DNA of 64,000 nucleotides from Anopheles merus (GCF_017562075.2 NW_024427685.1:1-64000); one strand, 5' to 3'; counted from the first letter of the stretch, positions 20,442-33,400 are shown. Notes: generated by a model from the sequence alone, not told the origin. Translations and numbers: made by a program.

Positions 20442-22211
20442 TAGCTTTCCGTTTTGCAGGGCATCATATTCCGGGTGACGCGCCGCTGCTGGCGTCGCAA
20501 TGTGCCACGTGTGTTTTATACGCCAAATTTAAGCTCACCCACGTGAACGCATCCGACGGCTTTCTGCCGTAACGGGGACCATGGTACACGTTCGAAATCA
20601 GTGCCTTTGTATAAAATGATGAGTGAACTAGGATGAGCAATGCCGGATGTCGCACGAAGCGCGGGCAGTGTGCAAAGTTTAACATTGTTGTAGCACATAG
20701 CGTGCCGTGGTCGGGAGCAAACGGGAGAAAATGGTTGGAAAATGAAGCCATGTGCCAAATCAAAAACCGACATTGTGGAAAATTGGCTCAGATCTTGTTT
20801 GTCGGCAGTTTGCACTCACGCGGAATATTCTCTCGCACACCCACCCACACACACACAGCAAACGGATCAGCGTTATTTGTTCGCCTGCTTACTCGCACAA
20901 GCGGTTTTGCAGCGTTGGGATGGATCAATTCGGTCGGCAGCTTTTAATAGTGTTTTAGTTTAAAAAAGAGCATTGCAGGAGAGATGGTAAAAGTGGCATC
21001 GCTCCACAAAATAGTGGCGAGGCATGGCAAAAAACCCATGGCGAGCGATTTTAAGGCAACCAAGTGAACGATGCAAATTTCGATGGAACCAATCCACTCG
21101 CTCTCCGTAAAGTATTTGCTGTGTACCGTGCCATGTGATAGGGTATAATTTAACTTTTTTTCTCTTGTTGCTCATAGGTTTTCGTTTCCAATTGGCGGAT
21201 ATTAAGATGGATAAAGTGAGGCAAATAGAAGCGAAATGTGCACATCCTTTGGGTATTATTAAAGCGTCACAAATTCCTTGGATTTAAAAGGAATCCCATC
21301 TGGGTAGTATTTGAATGCATTTGGAAAGTTGATTGATCATAAATGATGAATATGTTGGCATCATTAGCTAATATGTTGTCACTTACTTAAAACCTCTGTA
21401 TCAACAAATTATATCTTAAATAACTATTTCGGTTTGAGTTGATGTATCGTTCATAAAGAAACAAAAATGGAATCTTCAATTTTTAAATCTCTTTTATGGT
21501 GTTTTTAACAAAGCATACACCAAAAATACACATTTCAATCGTTGGATTTAGAGAGCATTTTTGTGGTATTGCTTTGAGAAACACTTTTCTTGCCTCCGGG
21601 TGACTGAGCAATTATTCTGGAGAACTGCTGCAGATCGGCTGGATTACTCTAGGATGCACACAATCCTCTCGGTGCATCATAATGAGTTTTTAATTTCACC
21701 ATCACTTTACCGCGCGATAATGATGATGGTCGCTGATGCTTTTGCGAGTGCTCATAGCATCAAGAAAGCCGATAGATCATGCAACGAAGACTGCTTGAGT
21801 TGTGTAGCCCTTCTTTAGCAAGTTCTCTTTCGTGTTACAGATGCTACAGGGCAGCAGTTTTTGAGCAAAGATTCGTGCTGCATAAGATGCACAACTTGAT
21901 CCCACTGCCGAGCACACCTACCAGTGGAAGAGTGGCTCCCAATTTTATGATGTTGTAAGCTTTGTTTTTATCGCACAATGCAACGCAATTAAGAATTCTG
22001 CTTAAGTTACGCGGCTGCAGTAAACGGAGATTATTTTTACAAGGTTTGGCAAGAACGGGATAGACTGCTTCATTGAGCAGCTTGAATGTGAATGGTTTCT
22101 AGTGGCGTAGAGTGGTACTTTTTAATTAGAGTGTTTAAAAAATGCATATTACACTTTCTTTTGTTTCCGCTATACTCCTCTTCCACATTTCCACTATTTG
22201 TCATCAATGTA
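20442..22211. other. No certain gene; GC-richer patch with an exon-like start
   Basis: From 20442 to about 21180 base composition is more balanced than in the surroundings and several frames are open on both strands. A splice-acceptor-like TTTCCGTTTTGCAG ends at 20460 and is followed by 36 open codons to a TAA at about 20571. Competing minus-strand frames are equally long, so no gene is called. The rest, to 22211, is AT-rich and featureless. Confidence 0.35.
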
Positions 22212-22220
22212 TCAGTGTAT

Positions 22221-22387
22221 CCCGGCGCTCTAGCACCAATCGAACACGACATCGAACATGAAAAATGTATGGGATTTGACATGTTTGTCGTGTTTGTTTG
22301 TTTGTGTCTGACAGTGCACCTCCATATATTATATGGGTTTGTTCGAGTCGGATGTCGTGTTCGATTGGTGCCAGAGCGCAGCCTATG
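22221..22387. mobile_element. Short MITE (167 bp) with 9-bp direct duplication
   Basis: Two 29-bp inverted repeats, at 22225-22253 and 22351-22379, start GCGCTCTRGCACCAATCG and differ at one position. The 9-mer TCAGTGTAT flanks the element at 22212-22220 and 22388-22396. The few bases between the duplication and the good part of the repeats match poorly, so the exact ends may shift. A 9-bp duplication would be usual for a Mutator-like element. There is no coding capacity. Confidence 0.75.
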
Positions 22388-22630
22388 TCAGTGTATGTGG
22401 TTTTGATCATCGAGGGAATGGTCGTGCCGGATCTCTAAATAAAGTATTATTTGCATCATTGTTCGATGCGAAAACGGCTGTAATACTTACACTACATTTT
22501 CACCTATCAATTTCAAAGCTTTTCCAGTCCAGTTTATGTAAAAACACGGATAAAGAGCATATTGCTGAAAGCGTGGACTGACTTCCTTATATACCACATA
22601 TATTACATAGATCGTAGTAGTCAATATATA

Positions 22631-23387
22631 GTGAGTCCAAAAAGTATTCGTCTAGCTCAATATCTTACAGAAAAAGGTGAATGCTAAGGTAATGATGAGG
22701 TTTGATAAAGTAACATTCAATTCAAATGTTCTGCTAAAAATTGAGCATTAAAATAGTGCAACAGCAATTAAAATTCGTAAACAATAACTAAAACCTAACT
22801 AAAAAAGTCGCTTGATGTACCTCATGTTTCATTACCAGTTGATCGGGAGAATATACAGAGGATTGTCATTTGCACATAAAACTAAACCAGCCGAAACCTA
22901 GGTGATAAAAACGGCTAAGTAGACTCTCAATATGATGTCAGTTGTCAATTCTCAATAGAACTGGGTCACGAGTCCCGGAAATGCAATATTACTATCAGAG
23001 ATTTGTTGGAACAAGTCTTCTAGGATGAATGGTTCAAAAATACGCACTTTTTAAGTTTTATAAATGCTTGCGTTTTGGTCAAGTAGTCGCTAATACACTT
23101 AATTGTATTCAGAAAACAGGTTGAGCATTTTTTGTTGCCATAACTTTTAGGCATATTTTATAGACATATTACGCCACTAGCCTAATTGACAAATACTTTT
23201 TGTGCATCCGTTTAACACCTTTTTTTGTTTTTACCTGTTTTAGTTGCTATTGCACTATTTTAATCCATATTTTTTAGTCTGTATGATTTGATGGTTCCTT
23301 TATCAAATCTCATCATTACTTTTACCGACTCATGCCTATACCTTTTTCTGTGACATATCCAGCTAAACGAACTCTTTTTGGACTCAC
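22631..23387. mobile_element. Tc1-like non-autonomous element with long TIRs
   Basis: Inverted repeats of about 165 bp bound a 757-bp element. Both start GTGAGTCCAAAAAG and share the internal blocks ACAGAAAAAGGT, GTAATGATGAG with TTTGATAAAG, and TTAAAATAGTGCAA, at about three-quarters identity by eye. The AGTCCAAAAAGTATTCG-type terminus is typical of Tc1 elements. A second, inner terminus-like sequence (ACAAATACTTTTTGTG) occurs about 190 bases inside the right end, as in inverted/direct-repeat Tc1 elements. There is no transposase ORF. The TA target is not clear on the right side. Confidence 0.75.
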
Positions 23388-23553
23388 TCACGAATACTTT
23401 GGATTCCATGAATATTGTATTGTATTGCATAACGACTTGTTTCATGTAATCCATAAAATCGCTTGAATTATTTGGAAATGTCTGTGTACCGAACTGAAAC
23501 GAGCTGAAGTGTAATTCGAACTGAAACATCATACCAAAAGTGCAAATCTCTGG

Positions 23554-23589
23554 CATTCTGCAGCACGTGTTCGTGTGCGCTGCAGAATG
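23554..23589. repeat. Perfect 11-bp inverted repeat with 14-base loop
   Basis: The arms are CATTCTGCAGC and GCTGCAGAATG around ACGTGTTCGTGTGC. It could form a small stem-loop in RNA or extruded DNA. No rho-type or histone-type context is present, so its role, if any, is unknown. Confidence 0.6.
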
Positions 23590-26500
23590 TTTCGAATTTT
23601 TGGTTCAACGTAGCCATATCAACGTAACAATAGCAACGTAGCCGTAGCTTCCCGCCCATATCCTTTCGAGGTGCAGCTTACCCGTGCATTGGAATTGATT
23701 TTGACGATTTAATCCGTGTGCTTACGGGAGTTGGCTCGTTTGCGAAATGTAGCTGAATTCGGGTGCAATACCACCTTTTATAACCAACTGCAACGGGTAG
23801 TGCTGCATTCAATCGCACTTCGTTCAGATAGTCACCGATCACATCTTGCGTAGTGTGGGAAAAGGGAAATATTCATGTATTCAGTGGTAAAAGATAAATT
23901 GGATAAATTGCATCGTTAGCAGATAATTTCATTTCCCGGCATTATCACATCGATATGAAAGGCTTCTGTGTTTTTTTAAACATAAGACTCGATGCTTTGT
24001 GCGACACGCTGACATATCTGAGATCACAGTTGATGCATTGATGATTTGAATTACGCGTTGAAACTTTCGTCTGATTTCGTGTACAATATTGCAAACGCTT
24101 TAGTGCTCAAGCAATACTGAGATATGTTTTGTTTATGGTTGTTACACAAATCTTTAAAAAAAATCCCATTATTTATGAATTTTAATGGGTATTTATGATC
24201 ACACCAAAAATGTGAAATATATTCACGAAAAGGGGCTGGCTGTGATATTTGGAGGAAATTTGAATAGGAAAGTGTACACCTTATCGCTGGTCGGTTTGCA
24301 TCGCCAGTCATTTTTTTTTTAAATTTCAATTCACGTCGTTTTTTCACACTATCTGATCCTTAGATGTTTGTAGGGGTTGCTGCAGAATTACTCGCTAAAT
24401 TTCATACATACGTAGTGGGAAACTGTAAACAAGTCCCTTAATTAAATCATAAAACTTTTACCACCTACTGTTGGTAACGGTGCGACAAGCGTAACTAATC
24501 TGGCTGAAGATTGAAAACACTGAACGAAGCGGATGGTCAGCAAATGGTCATCGTTTGACCAGTCAGGCTGGCAAGTTTGTTAATGAATTAGGCTGTAAAG
24601 CTTTGTACAGTGCATAACACCATCATAAAAGTTGGGATCGCTCTTTTCTGTGATGCAGTGCGCTCATGAAACACGGACCGTTCGCTGTGTACCAAGATAA
24701 TCAGGAGTAGTATGTTCAGAGCCAACCATAAGAGCAGCTGTAATTAAGTTATAGCTTTGGGTTAAAACACTTTACTAACATTGAAATGTAACATTACTGT
24801 TTCCTTCAAATTTATTTCCATTTATTCATGTTTAATGTAAAATATGAAAAATGACATAAAAATCAAGTAGTTGAATGATACTAGCTTGAAATTTACTCGC
24901 TTTTGAGAAGCATGGACTTCTGATGAAAATATTATTAAGCAATAAACTATGTTCAGCTAAAAATAATTATAGAATAATTGTTCTGCGTTTACATTGTATG
25001 AATCATGTATTTTCAATCTTTACGCTTCGAGCTGTCTGAAGTATATTTTAAACATTACAACGAAAATGAAACCATATTGATGTTGCAGTAAAACCGGCTA
25101 CACGCACCATATACTCACACGTAACCAAAGTAACAAAAAATCGGATCACATTACTAAGCGAATGTTTGATCAAACTGCAGCAAAGCAGTGTTACCACGAA
25201 AATACAAATAATCAAAATAAGAGCAGGTGCTGTCACAAAACGGGGCGAGAATAGAACGGGTATGAAACAGCACCCTGTTTTGTAGCAGAACTATGCACAG
25301 AGTGGCACAAATATTGTAAAGAATGAGATTGAGGTCTATACGACAGGCAGGGTAATTTTAGAATGTATGGCTTGGAAAGATGGTTCAGTTTGTAGTTCGT
25401 TCTCTGTTTCTAGGAAACCAAGCAATCGCTGTTGTAATGTTATTTGGTCACGCGAGAGACAAAGCGCTTAGCGAGGCGTAAAGTTTGCAGGCTCTAATGG
25501 AACTAGCATAATGTGTTTCCTAATGCAAACTGTTGTGTGTTGTTTTTGCAAAATGGAGAAAAAACAGAATTCAACGTCAGCGCTTTTCCAATGTTTGTTG
25601 CTCTGTTATAATATAGCAACTTACGCTCTCTTTTACTCTCGCTTGCCCTACTTAAGGCAGTACCTTCCATCAAGCGGTCGGAATTTGAAGTATGAAATTT
25701 TAATATTTCTTGCAAAGGGCAAGAAGCAGCACGCGGTAAGTATTTCAATGGGTAGGAAGAATATGGCTAGAGTGATTTACATTATGTAACGAAAGTGAAT
25801 CGTCGGAAGGGTAGGAATTTGCATGTACCGTGCTGCTGGTCTGAAAATAGGTTTAGTGTTTCGTGTATTTGGTTTGATTATCTTCAAGAAATCAACCGGG
25901 TACTGACTGACTTGGATAGGTGCTTGCTGGGCAAAATGTAATTAACAAAATGATTAAGGCAATGCTATTTGAAGAGAATTTGTCAGATGATGGAGCCATT
26001 CGGAATGGTGGAATGCAATTGAAGTTAGTAACATTGTAGGGTTTGTATATTATGAAAAGAGGATTGGATTGTTAGAGCGGACTCAAGGACAAACATCATT
26101 TGTTTATTTGTTTATTGGTATATGTTAAGTGATTGGCCATCATTAGCCTTATCACTGATCTTATAAACTAAACTTATAATAACACAAAGCATCACGGTAC
26201 AATGTAACATCAGCACAAAATAAATAATCATGAAGTATAAATTTAAACGTTCTTAGCAGAAACTGGGTTGTTGGAATTAATTTATTTTCCGTATAACGTA
26301 AGGATTGCTTTGGAAGCATGGAATCATGCTACGCATCATACAATATTGTCTTGTTTGTTAGCTATATAAGGTATTTCAATATGGTTTAAAATATTGCATT
26401 AAAACCAATCGTTAAGAAATGGTGATGCTGCTGCAGATTGATTTAGAAGATAATTTATCTTTTTAGTTTGAAAGAGATCTTTGCTTGCTTGGGGGTGGTT

Positions 26501-29190
26501 TTTTCATATTCAGCACTTCAGCAGGGACCTGAATTATGAGCTTTCCATTTTCAACAGGTTGTGTTGGCCAATTGGTTGTAGTTCACGGTTATGAATATGT
26601 AAAATTGTCTGCTGCTGCTTCCTTCGTTTCATGATGCGCGCAAGTAACGGATGGATTCTGTTATTGCATGCATAATTTACGCATGGCGCATCGTACACAA
26701 AAAGGCAGCTTTTGTTCAGTTTATGCATGCAAAATCATATCTTGGACTGTTAGCAAAAAGGGCTACTAAATTGGGCGCAGCATGATGAGCCGTGGCTCAG
26801 CGTGGAGAATGCTTGCGGAAAGAACCATCTCAGTTATTCCCGAGGGATTTGAGCTGGGAATGCGGGAAAATGTTGAAAAACTAACAATATCAAAGAATTC
26901 AGCAAAAGATATGTATCTTCAGCATAAGATCTTTCTGTATAGCTTGTTTGTGTAAAATTTAGGATATGCGGTGGCACATGTTACCACTCTACACGACGAG
27001 GACGTGTCGGATCCCAAGGGGTTTCGGATCCCATCCCATTGCAGAGCAAGTAAGTAGAGTTTTAATGTTTATTATTTTTGTACTGCAATAATCTATGTTT
27101 TATAAAATCTACTAAACTGACAAACTGTTAGATATAATTGTGTTGTGATTAGTGCAGAAGGCGAAAAAGAAAATCTTTTAAACTATACCGGGTCCCATTT
27201 CATCGAGAGTATACATCAACTTAACTTCTCGCCAAACTAACTGCTCAGCAAAACGTTGGTCGAATATTGATTAAGCCATTTAAGGTGAACAAAACACACG
27301 CATACTTTCTTTTCACTGTTCGCAGTGTACCAAGCTTAAGTAAGAGCCACAAGTGAAGGAAAAAAAGGTGGCACCTTTTCGCGATGTCATAAAAACGTGT
27401 GTGGCTGTAAAAAGAATTAATACCAGTGCAAAAAGTGTGCGTTTGTATATCGTGTGCTGGCTTTAGTTCGCATGTGTTTGTAGAAGGAGTATCTTAACGC
27501 CAAACAGTTTCACCATTATTCTATGGTTCTACTATTGCAGGGAAAGAAGCAAATGCTGACCGAAGTATTTAGTATGCTACCTATTTGCATCTAACTAGGC
27601 CATCGGTAGACGAGAACCAACATTCGATGCGTAAACCCAGCCGTAACTTGCAATCCATTTGTTAGAGCGCATATGCCGTACATAGCGAACGGTTTCAATG
27701 TGCTACTGCTTCGACTGTACCAGTGACAGATTTAGCTGTCAAATAAGTGTGTCGCACCCCATACCAGCCGGTTCTGATTGCTGTGAAATGCTGTAAATTA
27801 ATGTGTAGCAGTTAGTGTGCGTCTCTGGGGCCACCAGCCATGCAGTGCACGTAAAGTGCTATAAAGCAGCGTACGGTCAGCTGCTAGAAAAGTCATGGGG
27901 GCTGAACATTAGAGTGCAGTTTCATTCCCATGCCTCCAGTTGACCACGAAAGTTCAGTTGGTGTGGGTCAAGAGAGGAAAATATGTGTGTGTATATTTTT
28001 CTATGCCTCCCACCACACAAAAGCTTCATTATTGCGGACGCTTTGTTGCAGCCGAGGTTAGCTGTTGTAAAGTTCTGCACACTGCTTAATTTCCGCACCG
28101 GGAAAAGGGGTAGAAATTTCATGGACCGTAACTTATTGTTCGATTGCCGTGCACATAACTTACGCCAGATTAACGGAGGAGCATTTGCCAGGAACTGAAA
28201 AGCATAAAACTTTCCAATCAGCCGTCCGATGAAAACGGCAGAAAAGCAGATGAAAACCGACTCGATCGTTAAATGGAGAACCAGAAAGAGAGAGAGAAAA
28301 AAAACATGCTTTATTACAAACCAGTGCTCTTGTGACCATTCGCATACGGTGTGAAATCGTTGATGGCAGCAAGATGGGAGGTGTTTCTTCTGTGTTGAAT
28401 GAAACACTTTGCAATTAAACTTTTATGCTTTTCCAGTTCTGGGCAAAGTTTACAAGCACAAATGAAATAGTCGGTACGGTGTTCGATTTTGCAGCGGTCT
28501 GTGATAACCTAAAAAAAATTAAACCTTAGCTTTTCCAAATAGTTTCATTTGTAGAAAAGTTGCAGAAATAATCTATGAAGATGGAAAAATGCAATTTAAA
28601 ACCTTTTGTTATTCACAATTCATATTCATTTCATTTCACATTTCACAATTCATCACAAGAGCTATTAATGTGGAAAGGCTGCATTCTTTTATTGTTGAAT
28701 GAAACACTTTTCCATAAAACTTTAACCTAAAACGTTCCTATAATTCCGAGCAAAGAGAAATAAATAGTAAATATTTTTTAAAGCATCTGCTATGTACAGT
28801 ATATTCTAGAATCGAGCATGATATAACATTTCTCGCTGATATCGCGGCATATACAGGCTTGTTATTCCATCATTGATCCCCCCTTGAGAACTGATCTTCC
28901 TATTCGACCGGTCTGGACGAATAAAATAAATAATGAGCAAAATGATCAGTAAGAATATAATACAAATTGACCCAGTAAGTTGCTAGTGACTCTCAGTCAT
29001 TTATTCAAAAAACCTGGATCTTTGATGCAGATTGTGATGCACTACACCCTATCATAAAAACCTTGAGCAGGGCTATTGCTTTCTAACATGGTTTCGTTGC
29101 TTATGATGCTGTTGAAAGTATCTTCACTATTCTAGTCTTCCATCGTAACAGGTGCGAGTCCTGTAAAATCTCATTTGTACTTTGTGTCAG
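23590..29190. other. No certain gene in about 5.6 kb; two exon-like patches
   Basis: Two short, GC-richer open segments have splice-like borders on the plus strand: 25661-25735 (75 nt, AGGCAG before and GTAAGT after) and 26963-27049 (87 nt, AATTTAG before and GTAAGT after). They are described under findings. The rest shows no recognised domain, RNA gene or element end. Frames of 80 to 160 codons near 27922-28414 overlap on both strands without a preferred reading. Confidence 0.35.
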
Positions 29191-29197
29191 ATTGCAG

Positions 29198-29582
29198 AAA
29201 ACTTCCCGTGCGCGATGTCGTCGTAAAAGCGAATCATAGTGTATCCGAAGATGCATTGCCGGAAGAACCTGCAGAAAAGTCTCACCGTCTGGCGACCATC
29301 CCGGGGGCTAACTATTCTGCTGATGCCAGGCAGCTTTCTGTGGGAAGATTGTTTGTGCTACACAGCACGCATACCATCAGACCGGGAAAGGAACGAAGCT
29401 TGCGGGATGGTACTATCCCGACCGCAAGTTGGTGGGCGTACGTGGTCCTGAAAGGTGTGAGTGAAGTGTATCATAAAGTATACAATATCATACCATCATT
29501 AGCCGTTCCGCTGGTTGATAGTCTGGTTGGGCTAACGAACGATATAGAAACAACTAGTTTCAAAACTCCTGAAAAGTGGGTG
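29198..29582 (+). CDS. Candidate coding exon, unknown protein
   Basis: An open block of about 128 codons, clearly GC-richer than its surroundings. It starts after an acceptor-like GATTGCAG (ending 29197) and ends on a good donor, GTG|GTAAGC, at 29583. The translation runs from KLPVRDVVVKANHS through RPGKERSLRDGTIPTASWW and YVVLKGVSEVYHKVYN to KTPEKWV. No known domain is recognised and no partner exons were found. A PIF/Harbinger-like element begins 11 bases after the exon end, within the putative intron. Frames of this length occur by chance elsewhere in the window, so this remains a candidate. Confidence 0.22.
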
Positions 29583-29593
29583 GTAAGCTCTTA

Positions 29594-30482
29594 GGCATCA
29601 TCCATCAATTACGTAACGCTAAACATGCACATTTTCGACCCCCTTTCCTCACAGTGTAACAAAATGCAAAGTTGGAAGAAACCCTTCCTCAAAAATTGCG
29701 TAACAGATTGTGACTACACCCATATATCCCACAGTTTATGTTATTGAATAATATCGGATGTTTTGTGAATTCTCAATCAACATGTCTTCATAGCCGCAAG
29801 TCTTCATAACCTTGATAATATGACATTGACTTACGAACAAAATCGGTAGTGTTTGCAGGAGTTTTGGCTGTATTTTTATATATCCATAAAATTACGACCA
29901 ATATCAGCTCTGCTGAAAAAGGGCTAACTGGTTTAAGTCCATCTTCTGTTTGATTGAAACGAATAGTGTTTGAAAGGAATTGGATTGGTATTACACCTGT
30001 TTCCAGCGTTACAGTGGAATTTTGAGCCACTTGTTTAGAGTCGCGTGTCGGCACCTGCGAATCGCATGTCACTATCAACAAATGCGTGCCTTTAAAATAC
30101 AATACGTCGTCCCAGTGACGGAAGGCAACGTTACTGCGATGATCTTTTGGTATTTTCTTTCCATTTGTCCGTGGTAACCAAATTTCATCGTGGGTTCTAT
30201 GTTCATGTGAACCGGCCCCCTAGCAATGACGGACTGTTCAGCTAGGCGGTAATCGAAAAGTCGCGAAATCCTGGCAAACGGCATAATCGCATAAGTTGTC
30301 GAATCAAGAAGAAGAATCATCGTTTAATAATAATTTTTTATTCCAAAAAGGTTTTGCGAACATTTTGTTTTGCGTTACGTAACAAAAGTTTAACTTCTCT
30401 TCCTTACCCGTGTAACAAATCATAACGATTGACGACACTCCCTCTCCGGCCCATCAGTGTTACGTAATTAATGGAAGACGCC
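29594..30482. mobile_element. PIF/Harbinger-like TIR element (889 bp)
   Basis: The termini GGCATCATCCATCAATTACG and, in reverse complement, GGCGTCTTCCATTAATTACG match at 23 of 27 positions. They are flanked by TTA on both sides (29591-29593 and 30483-30485). A three-base TTA target and GG-starting termini are hallmarks of PIF/Harbinger elements. The motif CCATWAATTACGTAACRC at element ends is widespread in insects, as I recall. A related inverted ACGTAAC segment recurs just inside the right end. Interior DNA on the minus strand is coding-like but not a recognisable Harbinger nuclease. Confidence 0.65.
29788..30320 (-). pseudogene. Frameshifted coding-like ORF inside the PIF/Harbinger-like element
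   Basis: From an ATG at 30320 a frame reads MILLLDSTTYAIMPFARISR and continues to a TGA at 30075. An overlapping frame carries on from about 30102 to a TGA at 29788. It contains CDSQVPTRDSKQVAQNSTV and a hydrophobic segment, AELILVVILWIY. Joined with one shift they give roughly 170 residues. No domain is recognised. It could be captured host sequence, a decayed element protein or chance; the near-complete openness in one strand favours former coding. Confidence 0.25.
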
Positions 30483-30485
30483 TTA

Positions 30486-33400
30486 GGCCGGCGTTTTGTT
30501 GATCTTTTAATACTTCATTCTTTCCCCGAGATACGCGAATAATACGTTTTTCAGCCAAAATATGAATGACTAAAAACTATTTATGATTAAATTCAATAAT
30601 GTTAATACTTATTTCATACAATTCGTGTAGAAAAGTTATTTCTGTGCATTTAGCGATTTGAAACTAAGGTTGAACTTAGATTTCAAAATTGTACCAATTT
30701 GACGCATGAACTGTCAACACTCATAATTCGTGTATCTCGAATGTCGCGTAACTCGGGGAAAGACTGTACTTGGAAGCGCGCAATTGTACAAAGTTGCAAT
30801 GGACGGTAGGTTTTAGGTCTACAGGTATAAATACAGTTGTCCAAGGATACGACATTGCTAAGACCATTTTAAATTACAATACTTTCAATTTAAGTAATTT
30901 TTGGTTTCCTACCGTTATGATGTACGTAACCATTGGCGATAAATTGCAATGCAATGAACGCTGGATGTGTCAAAATAGCCCTGTTGGTGTACAAACATAT
31001 CGGCAGAGGATCACGACGAGATACGTAGATGCAGCGCATCCTTTTTATGTCGTAGTCTAAAATGGGCAGCAGGAAGCTAAAGTCTTGTTTGTTTGACTGC
31101 CAGCTGATGAACATGGCCATCAGTTCACACATGTCCGTGCCTGCTCGCAGTCATGGAGACCGGAACAGGTGCTATTTTAAATTGGCAGATCCGGTAGGAG
31201 TTTTCAGCCGTTTGCTTTCGTCTTGCTGTAGCGTCACGTCAAGCCTCGGGCAACGGATGTAACCAGTCTGTCAGAGGTCGGAAAACCCCTTTACGCTTCG
31301 ACAGACATCCGTCGAAGTTGATTGATTGGGTTTTGCGTTGGTTCTAGCCCGCCGGTTCATATTTCAACCCCGGGAAAATCCCTCAACAACTGGGCCTTGG
31401 GCATACTTCGGGTGTAAGGGTGATAGCATGCAGACAGAGAATCGCAATGAAGGAGAAGGATTCCTTTCATCGACATGCTTAAACTCAAGGGTTTGCTGTT
31501 GAAATCGGGGTAAAAAAGGGTTGAAGGTGAACTATCCTAGATAAATCTTTCTTCCATTGACGATTCGTTGCCTCGGTTTGAAAAATGGTTGTGCCTGTGT
31601 AAGAACCAGCTTGCGCATCTCTCACATTGCCATTCGTTGCAAATCGTGCAACGATGCATTTGACTGGTCGCAGTTGTGGGAAAGCATTGAACTATGGGCC
31701 AGTTTAAGCGGCGATCTAAGAGAATAGGTATTTCATAAGACTAGTTTTTGTTAGATACCCTTCATTCTCCTAAACCACCCCATTCTATTTATGTTCCTGC
31801 TGAGTCGTCAATTTTATTTATTTTTTTTTAATTTAAATTGCTCGCGTGACGTATAAAGATGAAAGAAGCTAACATTCTCTCAAAATAGTTATGAAAGTTA
31901 AAATATGGGAGTTGAACAATGAGCATCAACATTGGCAATTCATCGTTTCGTTCGAAAGCTATTTTTCATGTGTAAACATTTTTATGAACGTTCGAACGAG
32001 GGAACAGATCGGTGCTTTTTTGCATGATGCATGATGGCTAAACATTGACGTTAGCTGAAAAACTGGAATGTATTTCCAGTTACGTACGGGTATCGCATCA
32101 ATTTGATTGGTTTGAAATTTGATTTAATTTTCATGTGTAAAGAAATTCCCAACACTTTTCTTACGGGAATCTTCCATATTGATTGATTGATTGAAAGAAG
32201 TTAAATTGTATAGACGATTTATAAAGATGTATAAAAACGTTCAATTTCATAGATACTCCTTTGATGGATAATCCTTTTCACAATTAAACAAATAATTCTA
32301 GGATGGATAAAGTGGAAGATGCCTATCGTTTGATGTGTTATAAAACTGATTATTCTGTCTTACCATTACTACATCAATATGTTGCATCATTTCTTGCGAT
32401 TGTACGATGTGCAGATACACTTTGTGTATAAATTAGATCGTGCAAGCTTTCATTACATTCAATAACACAATATAAAATTCATCAGAACATAAACGTTGCA
32501 TCTTGCAAGGATCCTGAAAAGCAATCGCAATAAAATAACAAGTCCATAATTTAATTCCATATTCCATCGTTATACTCTCGGCATGTATCTAAAACCGCTT
32601 TTTCCGTGCCTGCTTGCTATCGTTCCCATTTGCCAAAGTGTCCGAGATTGGCAGCGTACTTGTGCTTCAATTTACTGTCTAATGACTATACATGGCTTCT
32701 GGCACAATGCTTCCTTTCACATGGCGCAGTTCGTCATATGCCAGAAGATATTTCAAATTACCTCTCTAGTCCGTATTTGGCGCTACATGTCGTTGGAAAT
32801 GGTAGGAATGCAAAATTAATTCACCGTCTGAGACCATCATTCTTGGTCGTAGTAGCTGTTATCATGTCTGTTTGTTGTGTTATAGCTTTGTCTAGGTAAC
32901 TTTTTTGTTAACTCATAAAACAGAGAGAAAAAAATACCATAAGCCACGGATATTGCAAACTTTTAATAATAAATGATGAAATTATTTACTCGCGCAAAGA
33001 GTATCAATAGAGCCGTGCCAGTGCAAGCGCTCATCAATATTTGATTGGTGTTCGCTGTTCGATTTATTGACGACATAGGTACATCCCCAAAATCCTGGTG
33101 TCTTCTTCTGGTGTTAATTGAACGTGTTAAATGTTGAAACGGCAAGCGCAAAGATGACTACGAATAAAGCTGTAGAAGTATTCATCGTATTCATAAAATT
33201 ATACTCCGGATAATTCAAATAACAGAACATAAGGACGCACAGCAAAGGAGCACAATTTTTTTGCTTGTTTTCATTTAAAATTGTGTGCCAAGCTTTGGTT
33301 GAAGGAATTGACAAAAAGAATTAAAAAAAAACAAGTTTATTTTTGTTTTAGCTAGGAATGCATATAATGTTTCCATTTTAACGTTTTAACGCAATATCAT

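Noticed and set aside
32583..33314. Leader-like ORFs MYLKPLFPCLLAIVPICQ (plus) and MNTSTALFVVIFALAVS (minus)
   Set aside because: One is overlapped by another open frame and the other stops immediately after the leader; no splice or promoter support.
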